Shown: positions 33,879-46,078, numbered from the stretch's first letter. The stretch is 64,000 nucleotides of DNA from Spizellomyces punctatus DAOM BR117 (GCF_000182565.1 NW_015971544.1:918848-982847), one strand, 5' to 3'. Numbers and translations are program-made. Notes: a model not told the origin generated them from the sequence alone.

Positions 33879-36800
33879 ATGCTTAGCGTGGAAGATAACC
33901 AACATGCGCACTCGCTACCGCCTTTTGCCAATGCTCAGAATAAGGCGTTGAGTAATGATGTAAGTCTATGAAATTCTTACACTTTGAGACGCAGAAAGGA
34001 CCAACTGGACAGAAACTTTCCTAGATCCGAAATTTGGAAAGCAGATTAAGCTCATTACTCGCAAGTCTTGATGACAATGTATCCAGAACAGATACAATGT
34101 CCGCTCACATGAAGAATGTGCAGCAAGAGCTAGCGCACACGCAGGTATAACAGCATCCATGCTAGGATATGCCACGAAACACTAATACTAACGCCGAGAT
34201 CAGGCATTGGCTGATGCAAAAAGTCGACAGATTGATACAGAGGATCACTTCAAACAACTTGCAGAGCGGGAGGCTGGGCGACTAGCAATAGAAATCCGGC
34301 AATTGGATAAAGAGATTGCGCAAATTACCGACTACGTAAGGTTTGCCCGATGACTGTTTCTCCTTACCTTAACCTTACCTGTCTTCTTCTACACTCATAA
34401 CAAAGCTCAATGGAATCCAAAACAATATATACCGTGGAAATGAGCGAATCGAAAGCATTCGCAGCGAGCTAAAGCTAGAAAAGGACGAGTTGGACGAATG
34501 GTTGCGAGTTCAGGCCGAGAAAGAAGAGGACAACATTGCTCTATTGAAGTATACAAAAGAGGATGATATGAAAGTCAAGGAACTGAGCTTGGGAATCGAG
34601 AAGATGATGCACGAAGTTAACAAGAAAAAAGCCATTTTAAGCGCAGAGGTGATGTCCTGTGCAGACTAGAGTTACGTTTTCAAAAATTCTCAAGCCCAGC
34701 TCTTTTCATCCAGGTCACCGAAACACAGGTTGCCCAGATCGAGCTAGACAAAACAACAGAAGCGTTCAAAAAGCTTCATCAGGAGCGGCAGGAACTAATA
34801 CAGCAGTGGGAGAGCGCGATCGAAAACATGCACAAAAGAGACCAAGACATTATAAATGCACAAAATGATTATCAGGCTCTTAAGGTACATCGAGATTTGA
34901 ATAGGCATCAGAAGAGGTTGGTTTCTGGTTAAACTAATCTGTGAACTAATAGCTGCGAACCCAATCACATAGGATGAAATACGGAACAAGCAGAAAATAA
35001 TTGACGAAAAACAGGCGTTCCTGGATCAGCAGCATCAAAATAACGCTGAAACCGAAAAAAGGATTGGCCTTACCGAGCGGCAAGTCAGCAAGTCAAGGTA
35101 CGTGATGCTTGAGCCTAGTGTAAACATTTTGGACCTAACCTGTGTGTTCTCGTGCAGGTTGGAACAGCATCAGGCAAAGGCAAGCCTGGTGCAATTCCAG
35201 GATGAAGTAGACGTCCTTCGCAATACATTAAATAAAAGTAAATTGGCTAGCCGTTCTGTAATGATAAATGACATGATTCCTAATATGCCGCTCTTCAACC
35301 ACAGCTGCAACGGATCTGGTCAACAGGCGAGGGGAGATTGTGAATCTCAAAGGAGATTTACAGGAGAGGCGCGCAAAGTTAGAAAACGAAAAGCAGAACC
35401 GTGAGGATATGAAAGCGAAGCTTGTCATGGTCACTGACAAGACAATGTCACTGGAGGCGAAGGCACAGGAGGTATGTTTCCCTGTTTTTGATTTCTGCGC
35501 TAGTTGCCAGCTTGACGCCCTGTTCTGCATGTAGCTTCAAGAGATACTGAAGCAAGAGGAGCTCCGAAGCAAAGAACTTGATCGGGAGCTTAAAATGTTG
35601 CGGGAATCACGTAAGACGACGTCGTAAGGTTTGGATAGTTTGCGTTGGAACAAGTGTGTTCACTATGTTCCCTGTCGCAGAATTCAAACGGAACCAAGAA
35701 GTATTCCGGCTGAAGCAAGAGGAAAAAAATCTCAGCGCAGAAATTGCTGGCGGAGAAGCTGCCTTACGCAACTTGAAGAGTAAAATCCACAGCCTTGATC
35801 AGGAAGCCTTGAAGCAACAAGCCCTTCTGTATGCACAGGAATTCCAAATTCAGCAGTTGGAGCGAAAGTTGAGGCGCGCTCAGGGGGAGCGAACAGACGA
35901 GGAAAAAGAAGTTCTTATGAAACGCATCGACGACCTTAACCAACAATTGGGGGCTGCTACACTGAAGTGGAATTTATTGAACGCCCAGTTAAAGAAGTCG
36001 CAAGATGACGTGCGGTGAGTAATAAAGCCTTCTTTTCTTGCTCTCTGATCGCTCATTCAAAGTGCTCTCTTGTACCAGGGCCTCGCAAAGGAACCTTGAG
36101 ACATTAGAGAAAGAGAAAATGAATGTGAAAGAAAACATCGATGAGCTCAACCTGTATAATGAAAGCGCCGTAAGCACAATATTTACGTACGAAAGAATCC
36201 CTGGAATGCGTCAACCTAATCATTATCAAAGTCAAAGCAGCTAGCGGGTAAAATTCGCGAAAAAGAGGATTTAATGGTTGAGGAAAACATCCTTCGGCTG
36301 GAGCTTCGAAAGCTTCGTGGGTTTTTGAACGCACGTGCCGATCAAGTCTTTACCCTGGGAACTCGTCAAGTACATCTCCAGCTGGCACTGGAGGAGCGCA
36401 CAAAGGAAATCTCCATTCACAAAGATATGCTGAAACTGGCGCTAAAGAATGCCGAGGAAGAAAGACATTCAGCTGCTGCAGAGCTTCGTGACAGAGTCTC
36501 AAAGGTGGAGAAACTTAAAAGGCGGTATGAGATCGTGATGACCCACTTTGGGTCGAGCGAAGACGGAGACGGGGAAGAAGAGCACTCCCAGGCGTACTAT
36601 GTCATCAAAGCAGCGCAACATCGGGAGGAACTACAACGGGAGGGTGACGAGCTAGATGCTAGAATCAGAAAAGCGGAAAAGGAAATCAAAGCGCTTGAGA
36701 ATACCCTCAAAATGATGAATGACCGGAATGAAGAGTATAGAATGAAGTACGTCTGGAAGTGGATTTTGGCAAGGCCTGCGAAGAGCACTAAGATGGGCTT

Positions 36801-37832
36801 TAAGTTTATACAAAGCAGAACAGAACAGCAAAGATATCCAGCACCGCGAGATGTTAGAGCAGGTAAAATGGGGATCTTATCAATTTCATTCCACAATTTA
36901 TAATAACCGAAAACACCTGACAAATCTAGCAATACCGCCACACTATGGAACGCTACAAAGAGAAGCGAGATGAAATCCAATCCCTTCAAACAGCCTTACT
37001 GAACTCCGAGAAGACACTATCGACGCTTACAAACGCCGAATCATCACGGCTCCAAACAATATCTCTCCTAGAGCAGAAATTCAATGCGCTGCAGAAGGAC
37101 GTTGCAGAACAACAAGCTAAACGGGAGCGGGCAGTCAAAACAGTGCAGAGAAGCGCAAAGGAAGTAGGAACGAAGGCTGACGAGGTCGAGTTGGATTTTA
37201 AAGTTCGAGAGTTGAAAGAATTAGGAAACCTGGCCATCGAAGCTATTGGGAAAGTTGTGGAAAGGAGACCAGAAATTGGCGAAAGGGTCAATCAACTCTT
37301 GGCAGAGGTAACATGAGGTGATTTCTGATTAACTTTGCTGTTTGCTGAACCCCATCCATCTGTTCACTCCTTTGAAAAATAGAACGGGGTGCAACCACCG
37401 TCACGACCGATCTCTCGTATTCCCTCCCGTGCGTCCTCTCGCGCATCCATTACATCGGATGCTCCCTCCGAAGCCTCCAATACATCCCGAAGAAGTGTTA
37501 TTGGACGGCACACATCTCCGCGAGCTTCGCAGTCTCTTCGATCATCTAGTGGTAGAGTTACTCCAACCAGAGTGTCGACGACCAATCTGAATGGTAGGGC
37601 AGTCAAGTACGCAGTGTTTCAACAGTGCCATTTCTGATCCCATATCTTGTTGTGTACCGCAGCAACAATAACGTTACCAACTGTTGCTGCACAGCAGCAT
37701 TTGACTACCAGCCCCATTCCAAGGGCACCCATTACAGGAGCGGGAAGGATTCGTGCTCCAGCCCGACCGGGGTCTGCAAGTAGCGTTGCCTCATCTAGAC
37801 GCTCCAGTGCAAACTCTACGGCAGAAAGATAG
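33879..37832 (+). CDS. CCDC39: CCDC39 homologue, axonemal 96-nm ruler coiled-coil protein
   Basis: Starts at the ATG at 33,879 ([24 protein letters not shown]) and contains a dozen or more short introns. Nearly all is heptad-rich coiled coil. Segments diagnostic of CCDC39/FAP59 are present: [20 protein letters not shown] (joined across the 34,800 region), [79 protein letters not shown] and [21 protein letters not shown] Ser/Arg-rich low-complexity tail follows (37,384-37,832), as in animal orthologues. With CCDC40 it forms the ruler that sets inner-arm dynein and radial-spoke spacing on flagellar doublets. Its presence in a fungal gene set implies flagellate zoospores. Confidence 0.9.
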
Positions 37833-39212
37833 ATAATGGCTAATTGCGTGGTGTATAAATTGGTATTGTGCGTCTTCAAAGTATGCTGTAAAAATTGTAA
37901 AATGAAAGACTCGGACAGTGGTTACACTTCACCGTCCAACTTGAATTGAAGATTAAGAAAGATATCACTATATCATGAACCACCTGTTGTAGCCAGCATT
38001 CAGCGAGCTTGTTTTAAACCCGTGCTCGTAACCTGAAGATCTTCAGCGAGGACTCTGATGATTACTTTCACTTTAAAAGGACACAGCAACAGCACTTTAG
38101 CTGACTGCGAAACTGAATACTACGGTGCACAGACGGTAAAACAGTGCACCACTATCGGCCAGCGGAATTATGGATTTGGAAAGGCAAAACCACCAAAGAA
38201 AATCTCTAGAGTGTGATCGGAATCGGGCCATGAAGAAGATGCGTCAGCAGGCATACTGGAAAACAATGAGTTCGGCGGCCAGTTTTCACAGAGGAAGCCC
38301 ATCAGAGAAGAATGGAACAGCCATCAAAGGAGACGAGCTCAACACGGCCTAAAGATTATGGAGAACGTAAAAGCCGACGATGGAAGGTCGATATCTGGTT
38401 GCAGATGGCCAGAGATTATTACCTGTTCTGCAGGTTCTGCAAGCGTCCGACCCCTGCCAATCACACAGTTTGCACCAACGAGTATTTCTGAAAAGCGGGA
38501 GTTCGATGTCTGCGAACTATGGCACTATAGGCAAACACTGGCTCTGTCCGTCGTGTCAGCAAATTCTCACTTAAATAAGGTGAGATTGGATATCGTCTGA
38601 AGTACACTATCTCATATGAGCTTGTGTGGGCACTCAATTTGACGAATAATTATACAGAATATGTGAATGTGAATATTGAAAATTGCCATTCAAGGTTGTT
38701 ACTTTTTGTGCGATATGTCAAGCTAACGAGACTGTCGTTCTACAGTGGCATTTTTCGGACAAATATTTGCGACAACGTTCTGAGTTTCCGCTCTTGTACA
38801 GATGGATGAATATATCGAGCTTGAGCTTCGAAAGCGATACGAAACTTAAGAAAGTATAAGTGGCTGGAGCGTCTGGCAGCCTAACCACCTCGGGCCATGC
38901 TATGCACCCGTCTGATCAAGGCACGATTGCACCCGACACTAAAATGCATCATGGTGACCCCTTCTATTGAACACTTAAAAGTTTCCGGGAAGGAAAACGC
39001 CAGGTGAAAATGCTTGTACAAAATACTCAACAGCTTTCCATAAACTGGGAAAATTACAGAAAATGGTCTGAGAACATCCGTTATATAATTCAGAGATATA
39101 ACCAAAAAGACTGTCGATATACTCGCTAACATTGCTTGCAGGTTTAGGACCAATCCGCGTAGCTAAGCACTTGTTTGGGAGACAGCACGCAAAAAGGCCT
39201 ATAACTCCTACA
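37833..39212. other. intergenic region with possible degenerate coding remnant
   Basis: About 1.4 kb between CCDC39 and the Fanzor transposon. Between about 38,160 and 38,600 several frames carry protein-like pieces, including a Cys/His-rich stretch (CRFCKRPTPANHTVC) and a second Cys pair (HWLCPSCQQ) in another frame. This suggests a decayed zinc-binding ORF. The part nearest 39,212 should be the distal promoter of the aldehyde dehydrogenase that continues beyond the insertion. Confidence 0.35.
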
Positions 39213-39242
39213 TAGTGCGGAGCCGGTGGGTATTGGCACTAG
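39213..39242 (+). repeat. left terminal inverted repeat of Fanzor transposon
   Basis: 30 bp beginning TAGTGCGGAGCC and ending GGCACTAG, a perfect inverted match to the right end. The base after it (39,243) mismatches. Bases 39,211-39,214 read CATA, where the TA is the outer dinucleotide of the repeat or the duplicated target. Confidence 0.93.
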
Positions 39243-39329
39243 TACAGTGATTCCAACCAATTGAATCATAATTTTACTCGATTTAGACTCATGAACTATG
39301 ATTTGATAATGGTTCGATGCACAAACGAT

Positions 39330-39421
39330 GCTCCACCATTAAAAATGGGTCCAATATGTGCGGCAATGAACGGATTGAATATTCTGCAGTTGCTCCACCA
39401 TTGAAAAACGGGTCCAATGTG
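39330..39421 (+). repeat. direct repeat pair in Fanzor promoter
   Basis: Two copies of a 30-bp motif, core GCTCCACCATT then GGGTCCAAT, at about 39,330 and 39,392 (62-bp spacing), just upstream of the TATA box. Possible transcription-factor sites. Confidence 0.6.
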
Positions 39422-39436
39422 CAGTTGTCATATCTC

Positions 39437-39444
39437 TATATAAA
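39437..39444 (+). promoter_or_regulatory. TATA box of the Fanzor gene
   Basis: TATATAAA lies about 110 bp before the Fanzor ATG at 39,553. It is followed by pyrimidine-rich leader sequence containing a repeated TTTCATCATTCTCTGCC. Confidence 0.55.
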
Positions 39445-39552
39445 CCCGCCTTCTCTGCCCATTTCCCAGGTTTTCATCATTCTCTGCCGATAGGCTTTCA
39501 TCATTCTCTGCCCATTTTCCAGGCTTTCATCCATTTTTCTATTCCAATCATC

Positions 39553-40920
39553 ATGCTGCCAAAGAAAAAGCAAAAGCTTGAAAAACCTACTTGCTTACAT
39601 ACCTGTAACAAGACTTCCTTTGCAAAAGCTTTCTTGCCAAACGAGATCTATCGCCAATGGCTTCTAGATTACATCGCCATCATCCATCAACTCGCCGACC
39701 ATGCTTCCCACGCTCTCAAATTCTACATCCTATCTGCACCAACCTTCACCATGAACGAGGAGACCATCGAAGCAATTCTCTATCTTCTCAACAAGGGGGA
39801 GGCTTGGCATCCAAGAAAGGAAGCAAAGAAGGCATGGCGGGATTGTTTGCTGCCATATGTTCAACGGTACTGCCAAATCATCAGCTTCGTTCACCCAAAT
39901 CTATGAGGTGAGCAGCAATCAGTCAATTACCTGACAGCGAGTATGATGGCGAACCTGAAAGTCAACGTTCAAGAGCATTTCATGCAGATGCTCCTTCAGT
40001 ATATCAATCTGCGGCTCGATGTGAAGGGACAGAAGCAGCGACTGCCACCGAAAAGCGATGCACGAAAGGCTTTCTTTGCTTGGCTACGCTACATGAAGTC
40101 AATTTTCCTTTTTGATATCATGCCCGAGTCGCTTGATGACTTGACTGCTGAAGAGAATGAACTTCTAGAAGAGATTTGGTCCCTTAACATTCCCCTTTCT
40201 GATGACCAGCCACTCGCATATTCCGTTGCTGTAGACCCTCTCGCATTCTTTCCTGCATACTGCAAACTCTCTGGGCTGTATGAACGACATGGCTTCCGTC
40301 GGTTCAGTGCCATTCCACTACGTCAATCCCTCATCCAAAGCCATGTGCGGATCGACACCATCATCCTCTACTCTCACCTTCTTTGCATCACGCGACGAGA
40401 AGCGGAAACTGTTGAAAAGGTCGATTTATGGTTGCGCGTCTGTAATCTGCGGAACAAGGCTTTTAGATCTCGTCGTGGAATGTGTTTTGAAGGCTCGATC
40501 ACCACGGATGGAACCTCGGTGTCTGTATACCTAAAGCACCCAGAAGCAGCAGACAAGTATGGAAAGCGCGGAGTGAGAAAGTCAGCAAAGAGTTTAGAGG
40601 ACGAAGTTAAAGCGCAATACATGGAGAAAAACTTACCTGCTTGTCGAGCAGCAGAGAATGTTGTCGTTATCGACCCAAACAAGCGCGATCTTCTCTACTG
40701 CCAAGACAGCCTTGGTACTACATTCCGTTACACCGCAAACCAGCGAGCCATGGAGACAGGTAGCCGCCGAATTGCAAGGGAGTGGGAAGCAATGAAAGCC
40801 GGCGGTATTGACCTCATAGAATCACGAATACCATCTCACAAGACGATGAACCTCATGGACTTTACTCGCTACCTTCTTGTTTGCCGCGCTGATTGGGATC
40901 ATCGCAAGGAGTTCTACTCC
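39553..40920 (+). pseudogene. Fanzor RNA-guided endonuclease, N-terminal part (broken)
   Basis: First 456 codons of a Fanzor, starting MLPKKKQKLEKPTC, whose basic run resembles a nuclear localisation signal. An in-frame TGA at 39,904-39,906 (after SFVHPNL) interrupts the frame. Reading resumes at once in the same frame, and no canonical intron of suitable length and phase removes the stop. The RuvC-I motif is VVIDPNKRDLLYC, with the catalytic Asp codon at 40,672-40,674. The frame ends at FYS, where the outer LTR begins at 40,921. Family knowledge: Fanzors carry a split RuvC nuclease related to TnpB/Cas12 and cut DNA guided by an omega-RNA. With two breaks this copy should make no full protein. 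Confidence 0.88.
40917..40920. repeat. target-site duplication of outer retroelement, left copy
   Basis: CTCC here recurs at 56,376-56,379 after the right LTR. If the terminal A of the LTR is counted with the flank it is a 5-bp ACTCC duplication. Removing the element and one copy restores the Fanzor frame. Confidence 0.75.
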
Positions 40921-41492
40921 TGTAGCGAACGACTCTGATAAACCGGTTCGCTCAAAGGCATCAGGTGACCACGATTGAGGTTTCCGCAATTGTAACCTAA
41001 GCTTCGAAACCCCTAAGATCAAACTCGGTTCTGGGCTACACCAGCGCAGCATGAAGGATACATTATGCAGCCATGATCGATCATGGCGATGGTCCGAGAT
41101 GGGAAGATTGGACGCCGCCACCCTAATGAAGGCTATGGAAACTAGTGTAGATGTTACCGTAGCATATTCTTGTATAAAAAGAGGAATTCAATAAAATAAG
41201 TCAGTGGCCAGAAGCCGTAGCGACAAAAAATCCCCACAACTAGCTTCTCAACCCCAATCCTAGGTTAACAGGAACCTAACAGAGCGCTTCAATGGCCTGA
41301 TCACCTGCACTGAAGCCTCTAAATCCTGCTCGGTTCACAACTAACCGACTCTCCTTGCCTCTCGCCCTCAAGTTGCTACTGACGCCCAAAGAAAGGATTT
41401 GGAGACTACGATTCCTAGTACGGACACCCACACAACCTGCTAGGAGACCCAAGTTGTCTTTACCGTAGTCTACCAACAAAAAATCCATTACA
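40921..41492 (+). repeat. outer element, left LTR (572 bp)
   Basis: Begins TGTAGCGAACGAC and ends TTACA. A TATAAAAA box at 41,173-41,180 and an AATAAA signal near 41,190 mark the promoter and polyadenylation region. No indels against the right LTR. Confidence 0.93.
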
Positions 41493-41508
41493 TGGTGGAG
41501 AAGCGCGA
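41493..41508 (+). promoter_or_regulatory. putative primer-binding site, outer element
   Basis: TGGTGGAGAAGCGCG follows the left LTR directly. It starts with TGG as expected for pairing to a tRNA 3'-CCA end; the tRNA is not identified. Confidence 0.5.
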
Positions 41509-41646
41509 TGAACTGCCTTCCCCTCTCAAATTCAGCTGAAAACCTTATTCGGTCATACCGAAACTCTTGCGCAAACCGAGATCCGCTCAGGTAGCTACTC
41601 GGAAACCTTTTCTCTCGTTTCAGAAACAGACTTCACGAAACCGAGA

Positions 41647-42663
41647 ATGATGCTGGTCGAACGCTCTCCAACGCGAGGCCGCTCACCTGTGATCCAGACT
41701 CGTAGTCAGGGTCCTGCGGAGGACATCGAAGTCCCTCCTGCAACACGCCCAAGGCATTCAGGGACCACTTCTGTCGAACCGGAAGCCCCTAACTTGGCCA
41801 CGATGGCCTCTGAAGTGGCAGCGTTAAAAGAAGACATTGCCAGCTCGACTGCTGCAATGCAGTTGGCAACTCAAAATCTTACGGAACAGCTTCATAGGCT
41901 TTCCGAACATCAGACAGTGGTGGATGAGCACCTCGCACGAGCCTTAGAAGCCCTAGCGCATCGCCCGCTGCCTGAACAACCTCTCATAGCACGAGCTACA
42001 AGAGAATGGTCCGCAACCCCGTGGGAAACGTCGCACACACCAAGGGAGTGTACCGAACCAAGTTTTTCAGGTCCAGTGCCTCCAATCCAAGTGCCAGCGG
42101 CCCCGTGGGCCAGCGACACCAAGGTCGATTCCTTGAAAGCAAAGGACGTACCCAAGTTTACAGGCAAAAGAAACCAAGACATTGAAGAATGGCTCAACAA
42201 AGTCCAACTTCTTCAAAACGTTAGCGCAACGTCAGATGCCAGGATGGTACAGCTCCTACCAGCCATGATAGCCGAGAAAACCCCTGCCGATGCTTGGTTT
42301 TACACTCTGGAAGCCCAGGAAACTTGCTCGTGGACCTGGAAAAGGTGGAAAGAAGAACTGCTTCGAGAGTTCCGAGATCCCCTAACCGAGTCCAAGTGCA
42401 AAACCGAATATGTGCACTGCCACGTGAACCCCAAAGAATTTTGCAGCTTTCTCGCATTCATTGACCACAAAACTCATCTCCAGCGCCTCGCATACGGCGA
42501 CCGGGCAAACATAGAATGTCCCGCTGACCAGCATTTTGACCTAATAGTTGAACAATTGCCCAGCGACATCCAAATCATGGTCAAATCCTGTAACGTCACG
42601 AACCTGACCAAATTAAAAGACTTCCTGCGCCTTTATTTTGGCTCTGATGACACCAGAAAATGA
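41647..42663 (+). CDS. outer element Gag
   Basis: 338-aa open frame starting MMLVERSPTRGRSP. A disordered N-terminus is followed by a coiled-coil-like stretch (about residues 55-100) and a Retrotrans_gag-type region (KDVPKFTGKRNQDIEEWLNKV ... WKRWKEELLREFRDPL ... YFGSDDT). It ends at TGA 42,661-42,663. The zinc knuckle that normally closes Gag (CKFCQKKHWNVFC, 42,832-42,870) lies beyond this stop in the same frame. The TGA is therefore more likely a CGA-to-TGA mutation than a natural Gag end, although stop read-through, as in some retroviruses, is an alternative. Confidence 0.8.
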   Translation: MMLVERSPTRGRSPVIQTRSQGPAEDIEVPPATRPRHSGTTSVEPEAPNLATMASEVAALKEDIASSTAAMQLATQNLTEQLHRLSEHQTVVDEHLARALEALAHRPLPEQPLIARATREWSATPWETSHTPRECTEPSFSGPVPPIQVPAAPWASDTKVDSLKAKDVPKFTGKRNQDIEEWLNKVQLLQNVSATSDARMVQLLPAMIAEKTPADAWFYTLEAQETCSWTWKRWKEELLREFRDPLTESKCKTEYVHCHVNPKEFCSFLAFIDHKTHLQRLAYGDRANIECPADQHFDLIVEQLPSDIQIMVKSCNVTNLTKLKDFLRLYFGSDDTRK

Positions 42664-45600
42664 GACCCTTGCTACAGCGGTGCTGCTGAAGCTCAGAAGA
42701 AGTCACAAAAGACCGGAACTGACAAAGGCCCTAAGCAGATGGCTCAACATAAAACCGGAAACCCCGAAAAGGGTTGCGACGGTCCTCAGAAGATGGTTCC
42801 GGACCCCAACAAGGAACCACCAACACCCTGCAAATTCTGTCAGAAAAAGCATTGGAATGTTTTCTGCTGGCAGAACCCGAACCGAAAAGATCCTGAAGAT
42901 GGAAAGAAAGGACCATACAGAGCACCCACGCCCGCAGGTTGGAAACCCAAACAGGAGTCCAAGAAGTCTTACATAGTGGAGCTGGACTCGATGTCCGCTA
43001 CCACCGAGACTCTTTTTTTGGCTTCGGAACTGGAAAGGACAGCTGCCGCTAATCAAGGATTCCACACCATTGGATTCTTTCATTCACCCAAGCACTTGGA
43101 ATCAACAATTTTGATGACCGCACCTCTTTCCGAGGTCATGGAGACTAAGGAAGAGGACCCCCGCATGCCCATGCAGGGCTGGGACCAAGTCTGGAACAAC
43201 ATAGCCATCATCTGGGGCACCCTGCAAGTGGCTCTGATGATGGGCAACAACCCCCGCGCGCTCAGCTTCTTTGCCAAAGAACTGAAGCAAGGCGCCGGGC
43301 ACCTCGGGAACGACCCCTACGCAGTCGCGTGGAGTTCCCACCACCTCTACATTGCTGCCGCAGCCGAAGCTGACAAGGATCGAATCCTGCGAAAAGTCCG
43401 AGAAGATGGTACCCCTCATTTGATCCTCCTTGCCTGGATAAGGCTCGATGAGCATGAGAAATTCTTGATGTGGAGCTCCGAAGATCCTGTTATCTTTGAT
43501 TCTTACACCAACCTGCAACTGGTGGCATTTCTCCTGACAGGCAATATCATTCGCTCAGACTATTATTATCATCGCAGAAACCCCAAATTTCTGCACATTA
43601 AAGACCATCCACGTCTCCAAAGACACGAAGAGAGTGAATGGACGCGTATAGTCATGCTGGCTATCGAACAAGTTGCTCGCCAGAATAAAACAACAAAACC
43701 ACAAAACAACAAATCTAGAGAGCACTTTGAGAGTGCGATCAAGGCTATGGAAGCAACAATTAACGACATTGCGCCCCATTTCGAGGTCGCGGTGCCTTCC
43801 ATCAACGCCTTCTACTTGGTAGATTTAGGCAATGTACTCAAAAGCCAGACCAAGACCCAAACGCAGCCTTGCTGGATGCTAGCCATCATCGCTCAGCTCT
43901 GGGCACCTGTGGTACTAGACACAGGAGCCTGCGAGTCTCTGGTTTCTGACACATACCAGGGCCTTCTGTTCTCCGAAACCAATTTGCAGGATGCAGAAAC
44001 GATGGCTTTCAAAGGCATTGGTGGATGTATCTCATCTACCAAGACAGTATGCCTCGAAACTTCCCTCAGAGGCCGCGGAGGAGAATACCTGACTTTCCGC
44101 GCCTATTTCCGAGTCATTGCATATGGGAAACCTCTCATCATCCTAGCCAACAATGTTCTGGGACATTTGAAACTCCAAACCTTGGTTCAGGAACCCCCGT
44201 TACCCAGTTTCATGGTGATGCTCAAGAATCCGGACATCCTTATCCCTTGCTCCATAACAGATGAGCTGGACACTGATCACATGCGCGGCACGCCATACAA
44301 GACCAAGCAGGGTGAATTCATGAAGGATGTGTCAATGCCACAGCTGACCAAAGCCAAAGCTCAGAAGTCTAGATTAACCATGTTAATCACGGGACAGACG
44401 CGTGTGGCAGCCCAAACTTTTCTCATCGAAAACCCTCTTGAGGCCACCGCTGCTAGCTCAACGGCCCTGTTAGGCCTCAAACTGTCCACCGCGACCCATA
44501 ATTCGGTTGCGGACCCCGAAGAGAACATTTCCAAAGAAGAATGGCAGACACTTCGGAACAAATGGAACCTTGACTCTACGGAGAGGGCTCCAGGGGCCTT
44601 CAAAGCCCAATTAAAAGACACGGAACATTTCCACGTCAATCTCAAGCAACCCAAACCCGTGGTCTGGGCCCTAATCAACATTCTACGACACTTCCATCAA
44701 GCCTTCAGCTATGAGGGTCATCTCATAGGGAACTACACCAAGATTCCTTATGCACCTCGATTTATCTCGGCTCCGCCACCCCTTTCGAGGCCACGGTCGT
44801 ACTCTCCGTTGGAGCGGACAGCCCTTGAGACGGAGCGAGACACCATGATGGGGCTTCAGAGGTGGAAACGAACCACCAAAGTAACCTTCGCCAGCGATCC
44901 TGTTATCATTCGCTATGCAGACAAACCCCCGCGGGTAGCCTTCGACTATCGCCGAGCCAATGACTGCATGGCCTGGGACCCATATCCCTTTCCCATCATG
45001 CTCGACATCCTGAACTGGATCGTTGCAGTCCCATTCCGATACATATCGGGAGGTGACGCAAACAAAGGATTTTACCAAATCGCCATCACCGATGCATCGG
45101 TACGCAAATGGCTCGTGATCAGACTCCATGACGGCATCTACGAACCACTCTTTATGCCCTTCGGACCCAAGACTGCCCCTTCGCACTTCTGTCAGGTGAT
45201 GGACGACACCTTGGGTCCCTCCAAATGGTGAAATATCAACAACTTTGTCGATGATATCCACACACGAGCGGAGACAGCCGCGGAAGCCCTAGATGCCATC
45301 GCGGACTGGCTCAACTGCTTTTCCAGAGCCAAACTCACCCTAAGACTCGACAAGTGTCAATGGCTCTTTCACCAGCTCACGGCTCTCGGTTTCGTTGCCT
45401 CCTCTCAGGGTCTCGCTACCGATCCAGACAAGGTCGCAACCATAGTCGATTGGCCACGACCCAAATTCATAGGTGACCTATGGTCCTTTGTGGGTCTCCT
45501 AGGGTTCTACGCCCAATTCATCCCCCGCTACGCGGAACTCGTCCGACCCCTGCAAGACACTATCCAAGAGGGCGTTCGCGAATACTGAGACCTTAAAAAG

Positions 45601-46078
45601 GGTCGCGCTGACCCAAAGAAAGGTGCTGAAAAGCTCAATTCACCATCCATGCTCGACACGGCGGTGGCCCCTACAATCACAGCCACTGGAGCCCGATTTG
45701 AGGTTTCGCAACATCCGAAATCTAGCTCCTCAGACCTACCGGCAGTCAATCTATGCCAATCATCGTTGGCGGACTTGCCCATTGACCCCTTTTGTGTCAG
45801 ATGCCTTGCTCGCAAGCGCCCCGACCAAGGTCTGCGCAGATTTATCGCGAAGCGTGAAGTTTCATGGACCGATTCCCGAAACTCTGCCTTTGCAGCTGCC
45901 AAGCAGGCTCTGACAACAGCTCCAGTGCTTGTGGCACCCAGAAAAGGGTTCCCCTACACCCTTCACAGTGACGCTTCCTACACAGCATTTAATGTCACGC
46001 TCAAACAGTTACAGCCAGATGCTTCTAAACGCCCACTGTGCTACCATTCCCGAGGCACCACCACCTCGGAAAAGAAGG

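Noticed and set aside
39867-39987. An intron that would splice out the Fanzor TGA
   Set aside because: GT at 39,867 with the available AG acceptors gives lengths that are not multiples of three, so the frame would break. The in-phase donor at 39,908 lies after the stop.
42661-42663. Natural stop-codon read-through between gag and pol
   Set aside because: Possible, but the zinc knuckle lies beyond the stop, and two further TGAs of the same type occur in pol, so mutation is simpler.
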